From Xenoacremonium recifei (lineage: Eukaryota > Ascomycota > Sordariomycetes > Hypocreales > Nectriaceae), in NCBI GenBank assembly GCA_012184525.1, contig WOFQ01000007.1, positions 1 to 64,000 on the forward strand: a stretch of 64,000 nucleotides of DNA, written 5' to 3'. A program made the position numbers and the translations under genes. This document shows, piece after piece, positions 10,101-21,388 of the stretch (position 1 is its first letter; each line of letters starts with the position of its first letter). The notes below the pieces were generated by a model. That model saw only the letters and a list, made by a program, of their open reading frames with translations, was not told the origin of the DNA and did no database searches.

Positions 10101-12900
10101 GCCCTCCCCCCTGTAGGCCAAGCCGTCGCATTGCAGGAGCGACGAATATCGGTTGCATCACCTGCAATTTGCAACCCTTAGATTTCAGGTACAGATGCCT
10201 TGGCACAGATTCGTTTCGGCACGCTCCATCTTGGCAGATTCCAAATCAAGGGCTCACGGCAGAAGAGCGTCTTGGCAGTCTCCCGCTGTTGGTCTGTTGC
10301 TTTTCCTAGCCGTAGGGCAGACTGGGATTCCAGAAGATCTGGGTTAGGTGTGTGGCCCAGCCGTCTTGAGTCTACGATCCCGTACTGCAACCCTTCTCCA
10401 TGAGATAAGGTCGAGAATGCAGACATGCTTATTCTCATTCCTTGCCACCAGAGTTGCATCAAATTGCTCAGAGACACCAACAAGATCCGACTGCGTTCGG
10501 GAATCGGTCCCCTAGCGTAGCCTCTCTTGCGCAAGCTAGCGACTGGTCACCGCAACGGATGATCGCTGGTCTCCAGCAAGTCATCTAGACATTGATAGTC
10601 AGTCCACACCTCCCACAATTCCGGATATCCTCTAATCTGACATCCATTACTAAATTCGCTGGACTAAGGGTCGTTTGTATTACACGTGATGACGCCCGTC
10701 TCCTGGTCCTCAACCTATCCCAGGTAGGAAGGTCGAGCTCCTGGAGCCCAGATTGCCATCACTCCATACAGTTCATCTGTCTCCCCGCAAAAGATTCGTC
10801 TGCCCTCCTCTGGAGACCTTCTCCGCCTTAAACATGCACCTTCCTAAATCACGATGATACGTGTACTTGATGATTGAACTTCCGGACTTCTAAAATCAAC
10901 CGATGTCAGCCGTCGACAAACGACGAATGCCATTCTTTGTAATCATGAGAATACCATCCGACGCTTCCGTTTCTCCTTGCTGCTGTAGATGAGCAACAAC
11001 GCAAGACCGAACCTGTAGTTGTGATCCATGGCTTGTACCATCTCGAGCCGCAATTACTTCACGATCGGACGAATGGCCTCCCTCGATCTCCTCCCATGAT
11101 ATCACTCCTTCTTGCCTCGATTACGTCCATAATACGCTCTTCATACGCCCTTGATACGCCCCTGATATCATATCATATCTCAGAATGGGTGTATATGGAA
11201 CTAGAAGATAGCCGATCGCATCGATCAACTACTCTGCGAGCAAAGAAGTCATGATGTGATCTTGATGCTGGGGAATGAGTTGTCCTACGGACTCCATATT
11301 CTCCTAGGATTTTTGCCACCCTAGAAGCCGTTATCAATAGCTCGCAGCTCTAGATCAAGATTCTTTTCATGATCAACTGCGGGAGATGATTCAAAGGGCT
11401 ACTCTATGATGTTATCAGGCTAATCGCTACTCAGATCACGAGCTATTCGATATCTTCGCATTGTTCTACGATCTTCTCCCGTTCGTCACGCCGAACTGAT
11501 GATCTCGATACGGATAGCTTCGCTTCCTTTTTCGCGTTCCCGATTTACATCATCTAAGTAGCCGCACGCAATCGATCGAAGATATTTTTCCTCAATGCGA
11601 AAGACTGTGGCAGAACAGGTTGAGACACTTGAAGCATTTGAATTCAGCAAATGCTGGGGTGCCTCAATTCCTCTTATGATCGAAATCACATGAACAGTTC
11701 TATTCATTGCGTTACGCGAATTAATTTACAATGTAGCACAGGTTGTATGGCTATGAAGTTATTCTATTACACGTAGGAGAGGTGTCAGCCATCGACCCTT
11801 CTTACGCCAAGAGATATTTTCTATGAAATTTGACAAGCGTCGGATTCATTACTTCTTCAACTGAAGTATTCTTTTTTCTTAATTACCTGTATAGCTATTA
11901 TGTCGGTTTGAGGCTCCTGAGAAGCTGGCAGACCAAATTTACTCTTCTACACTCCTAAGTGGCGTCCGTCTTCCGTAATCAGAGACACAGAACGCAGAAC
12001 GTCAGATACAATGGAAATTTCAGGGGCAAGGGTGATACTATAAGATTCAAATAACATAATTAATAGAACCATACTATTCATACGAAATCCCTTTCCCTTG
12101 CCGCTTGAGGTCCCCTCTTTTAGGTAGTCATCAACCCAATCTGAAAAGGCGCCTCGTCAAACACGGAAGACGCTTCTTCAAGCATATAGGCTAAGGGAAA
12201 TAAGTAGAGTTGAATAGGTTTAAGCAAGGCCAGAATCGCGTTTAGGCTAGGGCTGGGATTCAGATGAGAGATAGGGTTTGGCTTCGGGTAGGGTCATGTT
12301 GGTTGGATGTTGCATATGAAGACGTACTCGAGCGGGCGGGAATCTAACGCTAATAGCAGAAGCATCCGTGCAAATGATATGACCCAAGAAACAGTTCTTA
12401 ATAGAAGGATAAGATAAAAAGGAAAACAAAGAGAGGAAAAAAAGAAAGAAAAAAATTAGAAACATACAACACCAGGCATTCGCTGGACGTCACCGAGCCA
12501 ACTACTACTCCGGCGCTTCTCAGGTTCACTAAAGGGGAGCAGACGAGACCCTGTACTTTCTGAGAGCTGTGGTCGTATGTGGTTGGGGTTCATCAGAAAC
12601 TATTGATATCAGAGCGCCCGTAACGGCTACGCTGTGAAGTTGAGAGTAGTGGTAGTGGTAAATCCAGTGTCATATTTTCGTTCGACAGAGACAGGATCGG
12701 TACTTTTTTTTCAGAGCCATCTGCTGATGGTTGAAGGTGGTCGCTCAACGCTCCTGCACACCATCCAAATAATGATACTAAAATATTAAAAAATCTCTAC
12801 TGGTCTTATAAAGCAAGTCTATATTTTCATAAATTTCTTTACCTTGTGTTTGATGCGGTAGATGAAAGTCCTGAACCCGCCTCATGTAACTGAAGCACCT
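7151..12900. other. Gene-free stretch of about 5.8 kb
   Basis: No reading frame here shows a domain, conserved composition or a credible exon chain on either strand. The first part, to about 9 kb, is GC-rich and contains pyrimidine and G tracts, as expected for the permease promoter and leader. From about 10.8 to 12.8 kb the sequence turns AT-leaning with short repetitive runs such as ATACGCTCTTCATACGCCC and T/A tracts near 12.4 and 12.7 kb. I see no tRNA, no terminal repeats and no transposase. It may hold long regulatory DNA or decayed insertions. Confidence 0.5.
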
Positions 12901-12908
12901 CCAGCCGG

Positions 12909-12917
12909 GTCACGTGC
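12909..12917. promoter_or_regulatory. GTCACGTG E-box upstream of uS19m
   Basis: GTCACGTG lies about 110 bp before the uS19m start codon. This is the core recognised by Cbf1/USF-type bHLH factors in fungi. Related TCACGTGA sites occur upstream of TAF10 and between the MLH3 and Ser-rich protein genes. Function is inferred from motif and position only. Confidence 0.35.
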
Positions 12918-13025
12918 CGCGGACTAACCGCCGGAAAAACCACCCAAGCGCAAGATCTCCATCTCGAATTGGAGGCTCCCGATTCCGACGTGAAATTTCG
13001 ACGACTGCGAAATGCGCCAGCAATA

Positions 13026-13458
13026 ATGCAACCGACTCGGATTCTCCTCAAGCGCTCCGTGTGGAAAGGTACATTGAATCCCTTCCCAAGCTGCACACCC
13101 CGCTAACTGACTTGTCCAGGGCCACACCTCGTGCCGTAAGCCTTCGTTGACGATGACCTCCCGCAACTCGATCTAACCTGCGACAGCCTCCCGATTGTCT
13201 GGCCCAAAAACCAGACAGACAAGGTCCCTCCGGTGCGCACGCAAGCTCGGTCAGCTACAATTCTGCCCAACTTCGTGGGGCTGAAGTTCGAGATTCACAA
13301 TGGACGAGATTATCTGCCTGTGACCATCACGGAAGATATGGTTGGACATAAGCTAGGAGAATTTGCTCCGTGAGTGCAAACTATTTAGGAAACTATTGGC
13401 CTTGTGCTAACAGATTGTATTCAGGACTCGAAAGCCGAATATCTGGGACAAGAGGTAG
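13026..13458 (+). CDS. rsm19: Mitochondrial small-subunit ribosomal protein uS19m
   Basis: Small-subunit mitoribosomal protein S19, which sits in the head of the subunit next to the decoding region. Four exons (13026-13068, 13120-13135, 13187-13369, 13425-13458) with introns of 51, 51 and 55 bp encode 91 residues, the usual size. The spliced protein shows the family signatures RSVWKGPHLVP, NFVGLKFEIHNGRDYLPVTI and GHKLGEFAPTRK. Exon 2 is only 16 nt. All reading phases close. The last exon was taken at the TTCAG acceptor at 13424 because an earlier CAG lies too close to the CTAAC branch site. The short C-terminal tail (PNIWDKR) departs from the family's usual basic ending and is the least certain part. 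The gene is convergent with TAF10, 330 bp between stops. Confidence 0.9.
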
Positions 13459-13788
13459 AGCAAGAAGCAGGCTGGGGAAGCAGAGAAGGAAAGATTTGGG
13501 ATCGAGCACCCTTGTACAAACTATGTACCATATTACAAGCGCATTCATGATTTCTGGGCGTATGAATCGAGAGACAAAGAGACAACTCTGCCTCGCGTTG
13601 TAGGACCAATACAGTTGTGTCTAATTTGGTGTATTGATCTTGACCGCATGTCCACGGCCGTATGCCTGCCTACTATATCCCTGAACGCCGAGCCCTTTAA
13701 CGCCTAGAAGTCATGCAAAGACACAAAGGTCCGCATGAACCACCCAATCCTGTAGGTCCATCGCAAGTAGCATGCCGAACCCACATCC

Positions 13789-14411
13789 TCAGCGGTAGAA
13801 CTCGCTCCTCTTTACATTAACGCCGTACTCGCCCACCGCCATACCCAGATCCTCCATCGTCAACACCGTCCGGTTCTGGCCTCCGCCTTGACCACCACCG
13901 CCATATCCAGGCCGCGGGACGCCCAACGGCGCGCCCTTGCCTTGGTCCTTGTTACCGGGCTGGCCGGCCTGCTGACCGGGGATCGGGAAGCCCGCTGCAG
14001 CGCCGAGAGAGCTCATCGGGTTGTTAGTGCTAGTCGACGCGCCGCGGATGCGGCTGTACTGGTAGGCGTCGGCTGCGATGTCTGCGATGAACTTCTGCGT
14101 CGCGAGGGCGAGTAGCCGCGCGAGTCGCGGGTCGGTCTGTGGTGGCGGCGGCAGACCAGCCTTGGTCATGTAGTAGTTCGTCACAGCGTCGGGAATCTAT
14201 CGGCAGTTAGCAGGCTGGCTCGAGCGATCGTGCCGGGTGCACCTACGATGGGCGCATAGTCGTCCATCTTATTCAGGAACTCTCGCAATGAGGTATCCTT
14301 GCGCGATGGGAGCTTCGAGTCGGACATCGTCGGCCGAGCGTCGGTCGCTTCCGCGGGTCCATCTTGGGTTGGAGCAGGCTGCTCGGTGTTCTCTGGCGCT
14401 TCGGTCGCCAT
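13789..14411 (-). CDS. taf10: Transcription initiation factor TFIID subunit 10 (TAF10)
   Basis: Histone-fold subunit shared by TFIID and SAGA, acting in the nucleus in Pol II preinitiation. Two exons, 14411-14247 and 14196-13789, are separated by a 50-bp intron with a GTAGGT donor and CTAAC branch, giving 190 residues. The splice restores the TAF10 hallmark YAPIIPDAVTNYYMTKAG. The long helix of the fold follows (RLLALATQKFIADIAADAY), and the C-terminal part ends with LTMEDLGMAVGEYGVNVKR. Between them lies a Gly/Gln-rich linker of about 55 residues, common in filamentous fungi. The N-terminal 40 residues are acidic, Pro-rich and probably disordered. Upstream, at 14502-14509, is a TCACGTGA site. 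Confidence 0.95.
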
Positions 14412-14501
14412 AATGGATATAGATGTGATGTGGTTGTTGCAGCATTGATGGCAAACATTATAGTTCACAGGCAGGTTGACGTCGCGCGCTGAAGGAATAC
14501 G

Positions 14502-14509
14502 TCACGTGA
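14502..14509. promoter_or_regulatory. TCACGTGA palindrome upstream of TAF10
   Basis: A perfect 8-bp palindrome about 90 bp upstream of the TAF10 start codon, matching the Cbf1-type E-box. It has the same core as sites at 12909-12917 and 40498-40505. Confidence 0.35.
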
Positions 14510-14519
14510 TTCGACTGCC

Positions 14520-15066
14520 TTGAACGCCACCATGATACGAACTCAGATAGGTACAGCTCACATATAGCTTGGTTAGGTATACAAAAGTAAGTTAAAGTAA
14601 TGCTTTTACGAAACTATCATCATATTTGTTCATCCAAAAGCGTTGGACTTCCCGATCGCCGATGTTCGAGCATTGATACCATACCACGCTAGACCATGAT
14701 ACCATCATTACAATGCAATGCAATGCAACACATGAACTGCAGTTGTCTCATAATTATGGTATTCGATGTGATAAAAACGGTCTATCTTGACATATCCGAT
14801 GCCTTGCAATTCTTCAAATTTTCGCCATAAATCCCCAATCCATTGGCGACGCCGGTATACATTACAACTTGAACAACCTCCCACCAACGCCCCATCCATG
14901 CATCCCCAGAAGCCGGATTTCCGGCAGGCCTGTTTGCCTGAGTATTCCTATCTTGCACAGACGTGCGATTGACCTTTTTATAGGTCTCGTATCCATCTGT
15001 ACACGCCTTCAGGGTTGAGAAGTCGAAGCTTCCCTCAGAGTTGAACGAAGGAGTCGTGTTGACCCC
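14520..15066. other. Intergenic, no gene seen
   Basis: AT-leaning sequence between the TAF10 promoter and the 3' end of ERD2. Short open frames here lack any recognisable feature. It probably contains the ERD2 3' untranslated region. Confidence 0.4.
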
Positions 15067-15890
15067 TTAAACGGGAAGCTTGAACTTCTTGCCCTTGAGG
15101 ACCTTGGTGTAGTAGATGTAGAAGAAGTCGCTGTAGAGAACCGTCTGGATGAGACCAGCGACAATGGCGATATAGTCAACCTTGTGCTTAGGCTCCATGA
15201 AGTATCGGTAGATCCAGTTGGGAATGTAGAGCGCGCGGTAAGTGCCGAGCGCAAAGAGGTAGTGGGTGGTAATGGTCTCTGCCTCACCGGTGCGCTGCAG
15301 CATGAAGAGCTGGGGCAGGATGGCGACAGACTCGAGCCAGATGGAAAAGGCCCAGAGAATCTCGGAGAAAGTGTACTTGTACGGGAAGATGAGAGCCATG
15401 ACAGCGGCTCCACCGAGCAGATACTGGACGCGGAAAGTGTCGACATTAGGATCGTTTGTAGGCTTGTACGCGTTCGTCATGAGGTAGATGATGTAGCCCT
15501 GGGAGCCGAGGAAGAGGAGCTTGAAGACGAGGTTGTAGAGACTATCCGTCGAGAAAAGGTCTGCGAAAATAATAGGCGTTAGGTTGGAAATTCGGGTCGA
15601 GGGGTCTTTGGTGATGCTTCGTACCGAGATATCTGGTAATGTAGACAAACATATACAAGGCTTGTGACTTGAAGGAGATGCCGGAACAGCTCTGTACTCT
15701 CGTCAGCTTCTAGCGGCCACATGCGATTTCAGGGAGACGCCTACATTCAACTGTGTCATCTTGTGCAGCAAAATCAGGATACTCCCGAGATGCGAGAAAT
15801 CCGCTATGCCGACAGTCAGTGCCAAGGGTCCCTGGTGCCTTGCATATTGTCCTACGGCAACCTACCTGCGATTCGGAAGATGTTCAACAT
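15067..15890 (-). CDS. erd2: ER lumen protein-retaining receptor (KDEL/HDEL receptor)
   Basis: Seven-TM receptor that binds K/HDEL-tagged ER residents in the early Golgi and returns them to the ER in COPI vesicles. Four exons (15890-15866, 15803-15745, 15691-15625, 15560-15067) with introns of 62, 53 and 64 bp give 214 residues, the family length. The spliced N-terminus reads MLNIFRIAADFSHLGSILIL, and later come ITRYLDLFSTDSLYN, DPNVDTFRVQYL and WIYRYFMEPKHKVDYIA, all strongly conserved. The C-terminus is Lys-rich (KVLKGKKFKLPV) and carries the COPI-type basic signal. The first exon is only 25 nt. The gene is divergent from the WLM protease gene, sharing about 0.9 kb of upstream DNA. Confidence 0.97.
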
Positions 15891-16799
15891 GGTTGCGATT
15901 CGACCAAAGCGTCGCTAACGGGATCGGTTGGAGGCGCAGAACGGAGCTGCTGGAAGAGCAGCAGACGGAGTGTCGTCGTCAATGGCGAGTGCAGGCAGAA
16001 TGCCGGGATGATGTTGTTGGCTTGTGGCTAGACGGTGGCCGTTGAAGTTGGCAGCATGGAGGTCGGAAACGGTTGCGATGATGATGTGCCGTTCGTTATC
16101 GCAGGGGACGGGAGCTTCCATTCTGATTCTGAAAGAGGACACGACGCGCCTGCACGCTGATTGGGCCGAGCTCTCGGGCGTTTGACGCTTCGGCAGGAAC
16201 GTGCACGGAGCACCCGCCCCGTCGTCTTTGCCCCAATGAGGACTAGCGCGCTTCAGGGCCTTAATTGTACATGATCCTCGGAATCTGTCAGCGCAAGCAT
16301 CGCCGGATGCTGCATGGAATCCGGCAGTCCGGTTGAAGCATTTTACGACTTGTCAATGCATTGGCCGGCTCGGACTTAGAAGCGTTCGGCCGGGAATCCT
16401 GACGAACGGACTGGCCGATGGTCGGCTCCAGAAGCCTCATGTGACGCCGTTTTAGCCACACTCAGCCACCCGTTTCGCACAGTCAGGACTCGTTAGGCAG
16501 TGGCTGTGACGTATTACAAAGCAGAGAACCCAACCGAAAGTCCGCCTGGATCGCGACAGCCTCGCCCTCTCCAACTCCGCAAATACAAGGAAGGGATATA
16601 TTTGACCCCGGATCCGCTTCTGCCAGGCACAGATCTGTTCCTGAAACAACCTTGACGCCTTCGCTCGTTCCTAACAACCTCCCTACAAGATCGACATACC
16701 CTACTACTTGCAGCACTCATAAGCTTCAGCCGGAGCGGCGATCCTAGCTTCTACCTCCCGGCACCACAGGCAATCTCGACCACTACGTACCCTGCCACA
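15891..16799. other. Divergent promoter region, ERD2 / WLM protease
   Basis: About 0.9 kb between two divergent start codons. No coding frame is credible. It must hold both promoters; no specific factor site is claimed. Confidence 0.5.
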
Positions 16800-17867
16800 A
16801 TGGAGGAGGACCGCGAAGTCGTCGGCAACCCGTCGCATGATGACATCGGCTCAGAAGGATCCCCAGACTCTGAACAAGATGGACCACTCTTCCCCATCAC
16901 GGTCTCGCATCGCGGCCAGGACTACGAATACTCCTACCACGAGGATGCAACCATCCGGGACCTCTTTCAAGATATCGAGGCCACCCTCGACATTCCTTTC
17001 AACAACCAGAAGATCATGGCACCCAAAACGCCGTTGATCAAAGCCCCCTTCAAAGATCCTGACATGCCGCTTTCCAACTTCAAGGGCAAGAAACTCAAAC
17101 TCATCGGCGCATCTGCTGCGGACACGAAAAGTGTTCAGGACATGATTGACAAGGTCGCAAAGAGAAATGCTGCTCGTCATCTACAGCGTCAACGGGCTAG
17201 AGCTCCTAAACCTCGAAGACGTCCCGAGGATAATAAGTACACCTTCTATGACGTTCAGCCCCTACTCGGCCTTCCGAATCCGCAACGAAGCCAGCTACTT
17301 CTCATGCGCCTGAAAAATGACCCTGGAATCGTTGCCGCCATGAAGAAGCACAAGTTCTCGGTTGGTCTCCTCACCGAAATGGAGCCCCTTTCAAACACCC
17401 AGTCAACACACGAGGGCACCACTAGGCTGTTGGGTTTGAACCGCAACCAGGGAGAGGTCATTGAGCTTCGACTGCGAACAGACGCCCATGACGGCTACCG
17501 CGACTACAAGACCATCCGCAAGACGCTCTGCCACGAACTGGCTCACAACGTCCATGGCCCGCATGACCGTCAGTTCTGGGATCTCTGCCACCAGATCGAA
17601 AAGGAGGTGGCTGCCGCGGACTGGAAGTCGGGGGGTCACACTATTGGCGAATCCTCTCACTACACGGTATCCGGCGAAGAAGAAGATCATGAAGACGAGG
17701 GTGGCTGGACAGGTGGTGAGTTCATCGTCGGCGGCGTTAATAGCGTTACGTCGGGAATGACTCGTTCCGAGATTCTGGCACGGGCAGCTATGGAACGCCA
17801 GCGAAGGCAAGAACTCGATCGAGCGCCCAAGGCACCCGACCAGACAGCAAAGAAGGACAAGCAGTAG
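16800..17867 (+). CDS. Ubiquitin-like / WLM metalloprotease fusion (Wss1-type)
   Basis: A single-exon protein of 355 residues. Residues about 30-105 form a ubiquitin-like fold (FPITVSHRGQDYEYSYHED through FKGKKLKLIGAS). Residues about 150-285 form the WLM domain, a zinc-metalloprotease family that includes the DNA-protein-crosslink protease Wss1. The zinc site is visible at about residues 245-255 as HELAHNVHGPHD, i.e. HExxH with further His residues. A basic linker (RQRARAPKPRRRP) could contact DNA. After the catalytic domain comes an acidic stretch (EEEDHEDEGG) and a Lys/Gln tail. The domain order matches fungal ubiquitin-metalloprotease fusion proteins rather than yeast Wss1 itself, so a role in SUMO/ubiquitin-linked proteolysis is inferred, not shown. 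Confidence 0.88.
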   Translation: MEEDREVVGNPSHDDIGSEGSPDSEQDGPLFPITVSHRGQDYEYSYHEDATIRDLFQDIEATLDIPFNNQKIMAPKTPLIKAPFKDPDMPLSNFKGKKLKLIGASAADTKSVQDMIDKVAKRNAARHLQRQRARAPKPRRRPEDNKYTFYDVQPLLGLPNPQRSQLLLMRLKNDPGIVAAMKKHKFSVGLLTEMEPLSNTQSTHEGTTRLLGLNRNQGEVIELRLRTDAHDGYRDYKTIRKTLCHELAHNVHGPHDRQFWDLCHQIEKEVAAADWKSGGHTIGESSHYTVSGEEEDHEDEGGWTGGEFIVGGVNSVTSGMTRSEILARAAMERQRRQELDRAPKAPDQTAKKDKQ

Positions 17868-18125
17868 AGTCTTAGAGCTGGGAAGGGATATGGATGTGAC
17901 AGCATGGTGTTGAGTTACCTACCTAATGAGTTATGATAAGGTTACAGCGGTGGCACGGCGTTTTGGTCATGATAATGATTCGCATCACAAGATAGCGACG
18001 CATTCGAGCAGCATGCAGATATTTGCAGTCTTATTAATGAAGTAGATCATACAGCGATTGATATGAACGTGCGTGGCCAACATGAATCAGAATTTCCGCC
18101 CATCCTACAAAAGCTGGGGATTTTC

Positions 18126-19376
18126 TTAATAGGGGAGAGGATCAAGATCCAGCCCCTCGACACTGAATTTGAAGGAATCGCTTCTCGAATAACTGCCTCC
18201 AGCGTCCAAGTCCAATCTGCCCCTGATGCACTCACGGAAGTCCACGTCGGCATAGATGAGTCCGTCGGGATCCTCCCATTGAGGTCCGGCAAGGACATCG
18301 CCGTAAGGTCCGATGATAGACGAGCCACCACGGGATATAAATTCAGAGCTCTTCGTGGGCGCAGTGGTCGTCTTGGCACCGTTAGTCTGTGCGCTCGTAG
18401 TCTCAGCATCCTCATCGCAGCACAGCACAATCTCGTTGCCATCTTCATCAAAGACCGACTTTCTGCGCTTGCGATGGGCAGGAGAGCGCGGCAGAGCAAT
18501 CTCGAAGCCCTCTTCCGTGATTGTTGAATTGCGGCGGCCCCGCGAGGTGCTGGGCTGCTCTTCCGTAGTAGCAGGGACACACATGTTGCTGCTCACGACG
18601 AAGCAGCGGCCCTCGACGCCGACAGTGCGCATCAGCCCAAGCCAGGCGTCGCGGTTATCGGCAGTGGGTGCAAGGTAGAGGTTTACGTTCTGAGCGTAAA
18701 TCGCCTGGCGGACCAGCGGCATGTAGTTCTCCCAGCAGATGGCGGCGGCGAGGTTGATGCGCACGCCGCGGATGGTGGTTGAGACGGCCTTGAGCGTGGC
18801 GGGAGAGCCCTGGGCCCAGACGAGACGTTCAGTCCCAGTCTAGAGATGCTGTTTAGTAGTGATTCTTGGAGAGAGTGGTGAGAGACTTACAGGCATGACT
18901 TTGCGACGCTTGCCAATCATGCCCTCCTTGGGGCAGACGTAGACAACCGTGCAGTAGAGGCTGCCACCCGCTTTTTCGATGCAGCCGATGACAAGCAAGA
19001 CGCCAGAGTCTCTCGCAATGCGCTCCAGCTCTTCCCGCGTACCATCTCCACGATGTTCTTGTCCCTCAGGAACAGGCAGTTCCCGCTTCAGCCACTTCGA
19101 CCCGGCGCCGGCGCCATTGGCAGCAGTATCCCCCAGATCAACGGCCTGGTCGAAGTACCTCGCAAATTCCTCCCTGCCCTCTTCCGTGCGGTTGCCAATG
19201 ACACAGCCAAACGACGTGCCGCGCGGGTAGCCGCCGATATACGCCTCGGGGAGGAGCAGGATGTCGATGTTGCTCGCGGCGGCGCGCTCGGCGATCTTCG
19301 CGATGTCGGCGAGGGTCTGGGTCGTGGTCGGCTTGCTGCCCGGCGAGGCCGTGCCGAGACGGATGGTGGCAGTCAT
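18126..19376 (-). CDS. Nitrilase (carbon-nitrogen hydrolase family)
   Basis: Aliphatic/aromatic nitrilase-type hydrolase that converts nitriles to carboxylic acid and ammonia, probably cytosolic. Two exons, 19376-18891 and 18839-18126, joined across a 51-bp intron (GTAAGT donor), give 399 residues. The catalytic triad is visible: Glu44 (LLPEAYIGGYPRG), Lys159 (RKVMPTGTERLVW, across the splice) and Cys197 (AAICWENYMPL). About 75 residues of low-complexity sequence rich in Ser, Thr, Glu and a basic cluster (HRKRRKS) are inserted before the conserved SSIIGPYGDVLAGPQWEDPD; canonical nitrilases have a much shorter loop here. The exact substrate is unknown. The neighbouring genes give no pathway context. 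Confidence 0.9.
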
Positions 19377-19955
19377 GACCGAAGGCGTTGCGATTGAGAT
19401 GCAATGGTGATCTCGGTGGGTTACGGGCTCGAAGACAAGCTGGCGGTGGTCGGTGAGGGGTTGAACAGGTGATCTTTGGACCCCTCAGGCCGTTTCGTCA
19501 TCTGAAGCTATTTATTAGAGTTGGAGATGATTACCCCAACAGGCTATGACTGTACATACCTTATCCTAACGGGAAGCTTCATTGCGACCCCTCAACCCCA
19601 CATGCCGAGGTTTTGGGGGGGTTGGCATTGATAGATGATATTGATAAAAGGAACACGATGGGCTGAGTTCCATAATTGAGATCCATATCAGATCCATATG
19701 GCGAGGGTATCGTCGGGTTGGGTCGGGGCGTCGTGGAGCTCCGCCAGGGTCTTGGAGACAGTGACATCTCGAAGAGGAGCATCCTCAACGCAGCCGCAAA
19801 TCACAGGCTATATGATCCAGATGTGTCAGTGGTTCACTTTACCATGCCAGGCAATAATACCCATAACCTCAGCGAGGCCGAGGATACATATATACACTAA
19901 CAGCTCCCCGCCGCACACCAAGATCCATCCAGCTACTCGGGCTCGACGCCTGACA
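19377..19955. other. Intergenic between nitrilase and tRNA-Asp
   Basis: Holds the nitrilase promoter and, near 19885-19900, a TATA-like run (GATACATATATACACTAA). That run lies upstream of the tRNA at a distance similar to a TATA-like run beside the second tRNA-Asp gene. Confidence 0.4.
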
Positions 19956-20044
19956 TCTTCCGTAGTATAGTGGTCAGTATGCAAGCTTGTCATTGAAGCA
20001 ATTCATAATTCGCTTGAGACCCGGGTTCAATTCCCGGCGGGAGA
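19956..20044 (+). tRNA. tRNA-Asp (GTC) with an 18-nt intron
   Basis: A full cloverleaf is visible. The 7-bp acceptor stem pairs TCTTCCG with CGGGAGA and has one G-U pair. The A box is TAGTATAGTGGTCAGTA and the B box GGGTTCAATTCCC. The anticodon GTC is at 19989-19991. The anticodon stem CAAGC/GCTTG closes only after removing 19993-20010 (TTGAAGCAATTCATAATT). The intron starts one base 3' of the anticodon, the canonical position for tRNA splicing endonuclease. The mature sequence equals the intronless copy at 28020-28090. A perfect hairpin (ACCTGTCACAGGT, 20054-20066) and a T5 run (20078-20082) follow. Confidence 0.95.
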
Positions 20045-20082
20045 GTCCGCCAGACCTGTCACAGGTTGATCTTATTCTTTTT
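20045..20082 (+). terminator. tRNA-Asp trailer with hairpin and Pol III T-run
   Basis: ACCTGT and ACAGGT are perfect inverted arms around a single C, followed 12 nt later by TTTTT, the usual RNA polymerase III stop. The same layout with a different loop occurs after the second tRNA-Asp gene. Confidence 0.55.
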
Positions 20083-20290
20083 GTTTGCTGAGTGGTTGTT
20101 TGAATGCTAGAGCTGTAGCCTCACCCCTGTCCGCAATGTTTGCTGCTGTAACGGACCCTGCTGATCGCTGGCGGATCACCCGCAATCCCCGGCACTACTT
20201 ATACTCCCACCCTTGCCATCTTTATCGAGGATAAAACGTCACCCTCGCCATCGTTCGCCTATCCTTCTCCAAAGATCGCAGAAGCGAGTG

Positions 20291-21388
20291 CTACCCGAGC
20301 AATTTGGGCGAGAGAGGAGGAGACCAAGAGGACGTGTTGGAATTGTTCCCTGCCCCATTACCGTTGCTTATAAACACGAGGAGTACTGCAGCGTATCTAT
20401 AATTTCTAAGTCAATATGCCGTTCTCATCAATCTTGTACTCGAGTCCGGCGACTTACGCTGCTCCCACTGCAAACAGGCTCGTAAAATCGTAAATCACAG
20501 CCAGAATCGCCGCCCGGGACCGGACAAAAGATAGACTAGTGACTGGTCCAACTAGAAGAAAAATCGCAATAAGGACGTTAATAATGACAACTGCCTTGAA
20601 TACCGATCGCTCATTGAACCGACTGATCTGTCTGACGCCGTCTCTCGAAATCTCTTTCTAAGGCGTCGAAGAACATAAGATCAGCCCGATACAAGCTTAT
20701 ATCCATGTTTCTCTGCTCACCTTCCCAGGCCAGATGGGTCGAAGTTTTCTCGACAGAAAATCCGTCTCGGCGGGAGTCCTGAGGGACACCAGATCACTCT
20801 CATTATCCAAATAGTCCTTCGTATGTGGTGACGAGGGGCGGCACGAAGAGGGATACAAGGGAGGGCGCGCCTTACCGCCCACCATGGGTCTCGGCTTAGA
20901 TCCATCTAGTTCAAGCGGTCCGCCGCAAAGCTCATTTTGAGCGACTTGGATGGCTGACTTATCTGGAGAATGTAGCCGGTTAACCCTGTCCTGCAGAACC
21001 AGAGCTTCGTCTAGTCTCTCCCGTAAGTAGATTTCTATCTCGAGTGTCGGTGCTTTCTTACGATATTCTCTCAATTTGACTCGCAGGTCTTTGAACAGCC
21101 CCATCATCTCTTGTGACTCTATCCGTCCGTCCGCTGCCTGCTTGACCATCACTTCCCATGTTCTCGCAGCATCTTTCAAGTCTATATCCTCGGTCCTCGA
21201 GACTTTCCGATCGTGCTCCTTAAGCTTTTCCTCTATCAATAGCAACTCGCACTGCAAACCAAGAATGTTTCTTGCGCTGAGTTCGTTGAACTTGCGAAAT
21301 TTGAGGAGGTCATCGTCAGAGTCCGAGGCGATCAGGGACGATCGGGAGTCTGGCCCGCGCGCTTCTCCACATCTTGCTCCTTTGACAT
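20291..21388 (-). CDS. DUF6594 membrane protein, 5' end damaged or unresolved
   Basis: Fungus-specific DUF6594 family protein of unknown function. The C-terminal part is clear: exons ending at 20721, then 20657-20458 and 20396-20291, with introns of 63 and 55 bp. Spliced, it shows the helical part (DDLLKFRKFNELSARNILG) and the family's hydrophobic C-terminal helices: VVIINVLIAIFLLV, then AAILAVIYDFTSLFAVGAA, then YAAVLLVFIS. The problem is the start. The domain frame has no ATG ahead of RSSLIASDSDD. The ATG at 21386-21388 opens MSKEQDVEKRAGQTP in another frame that hits a stop 18 codons on. One missing base in the C run near 21345-21350 would explain this, so the gene may be frameshifted; an undetected upstream exon is the alternative. 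The given start is that ATG. It is one of two DUF6594 genes between the tRNA-Asp pair. Confidence 0.7.
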
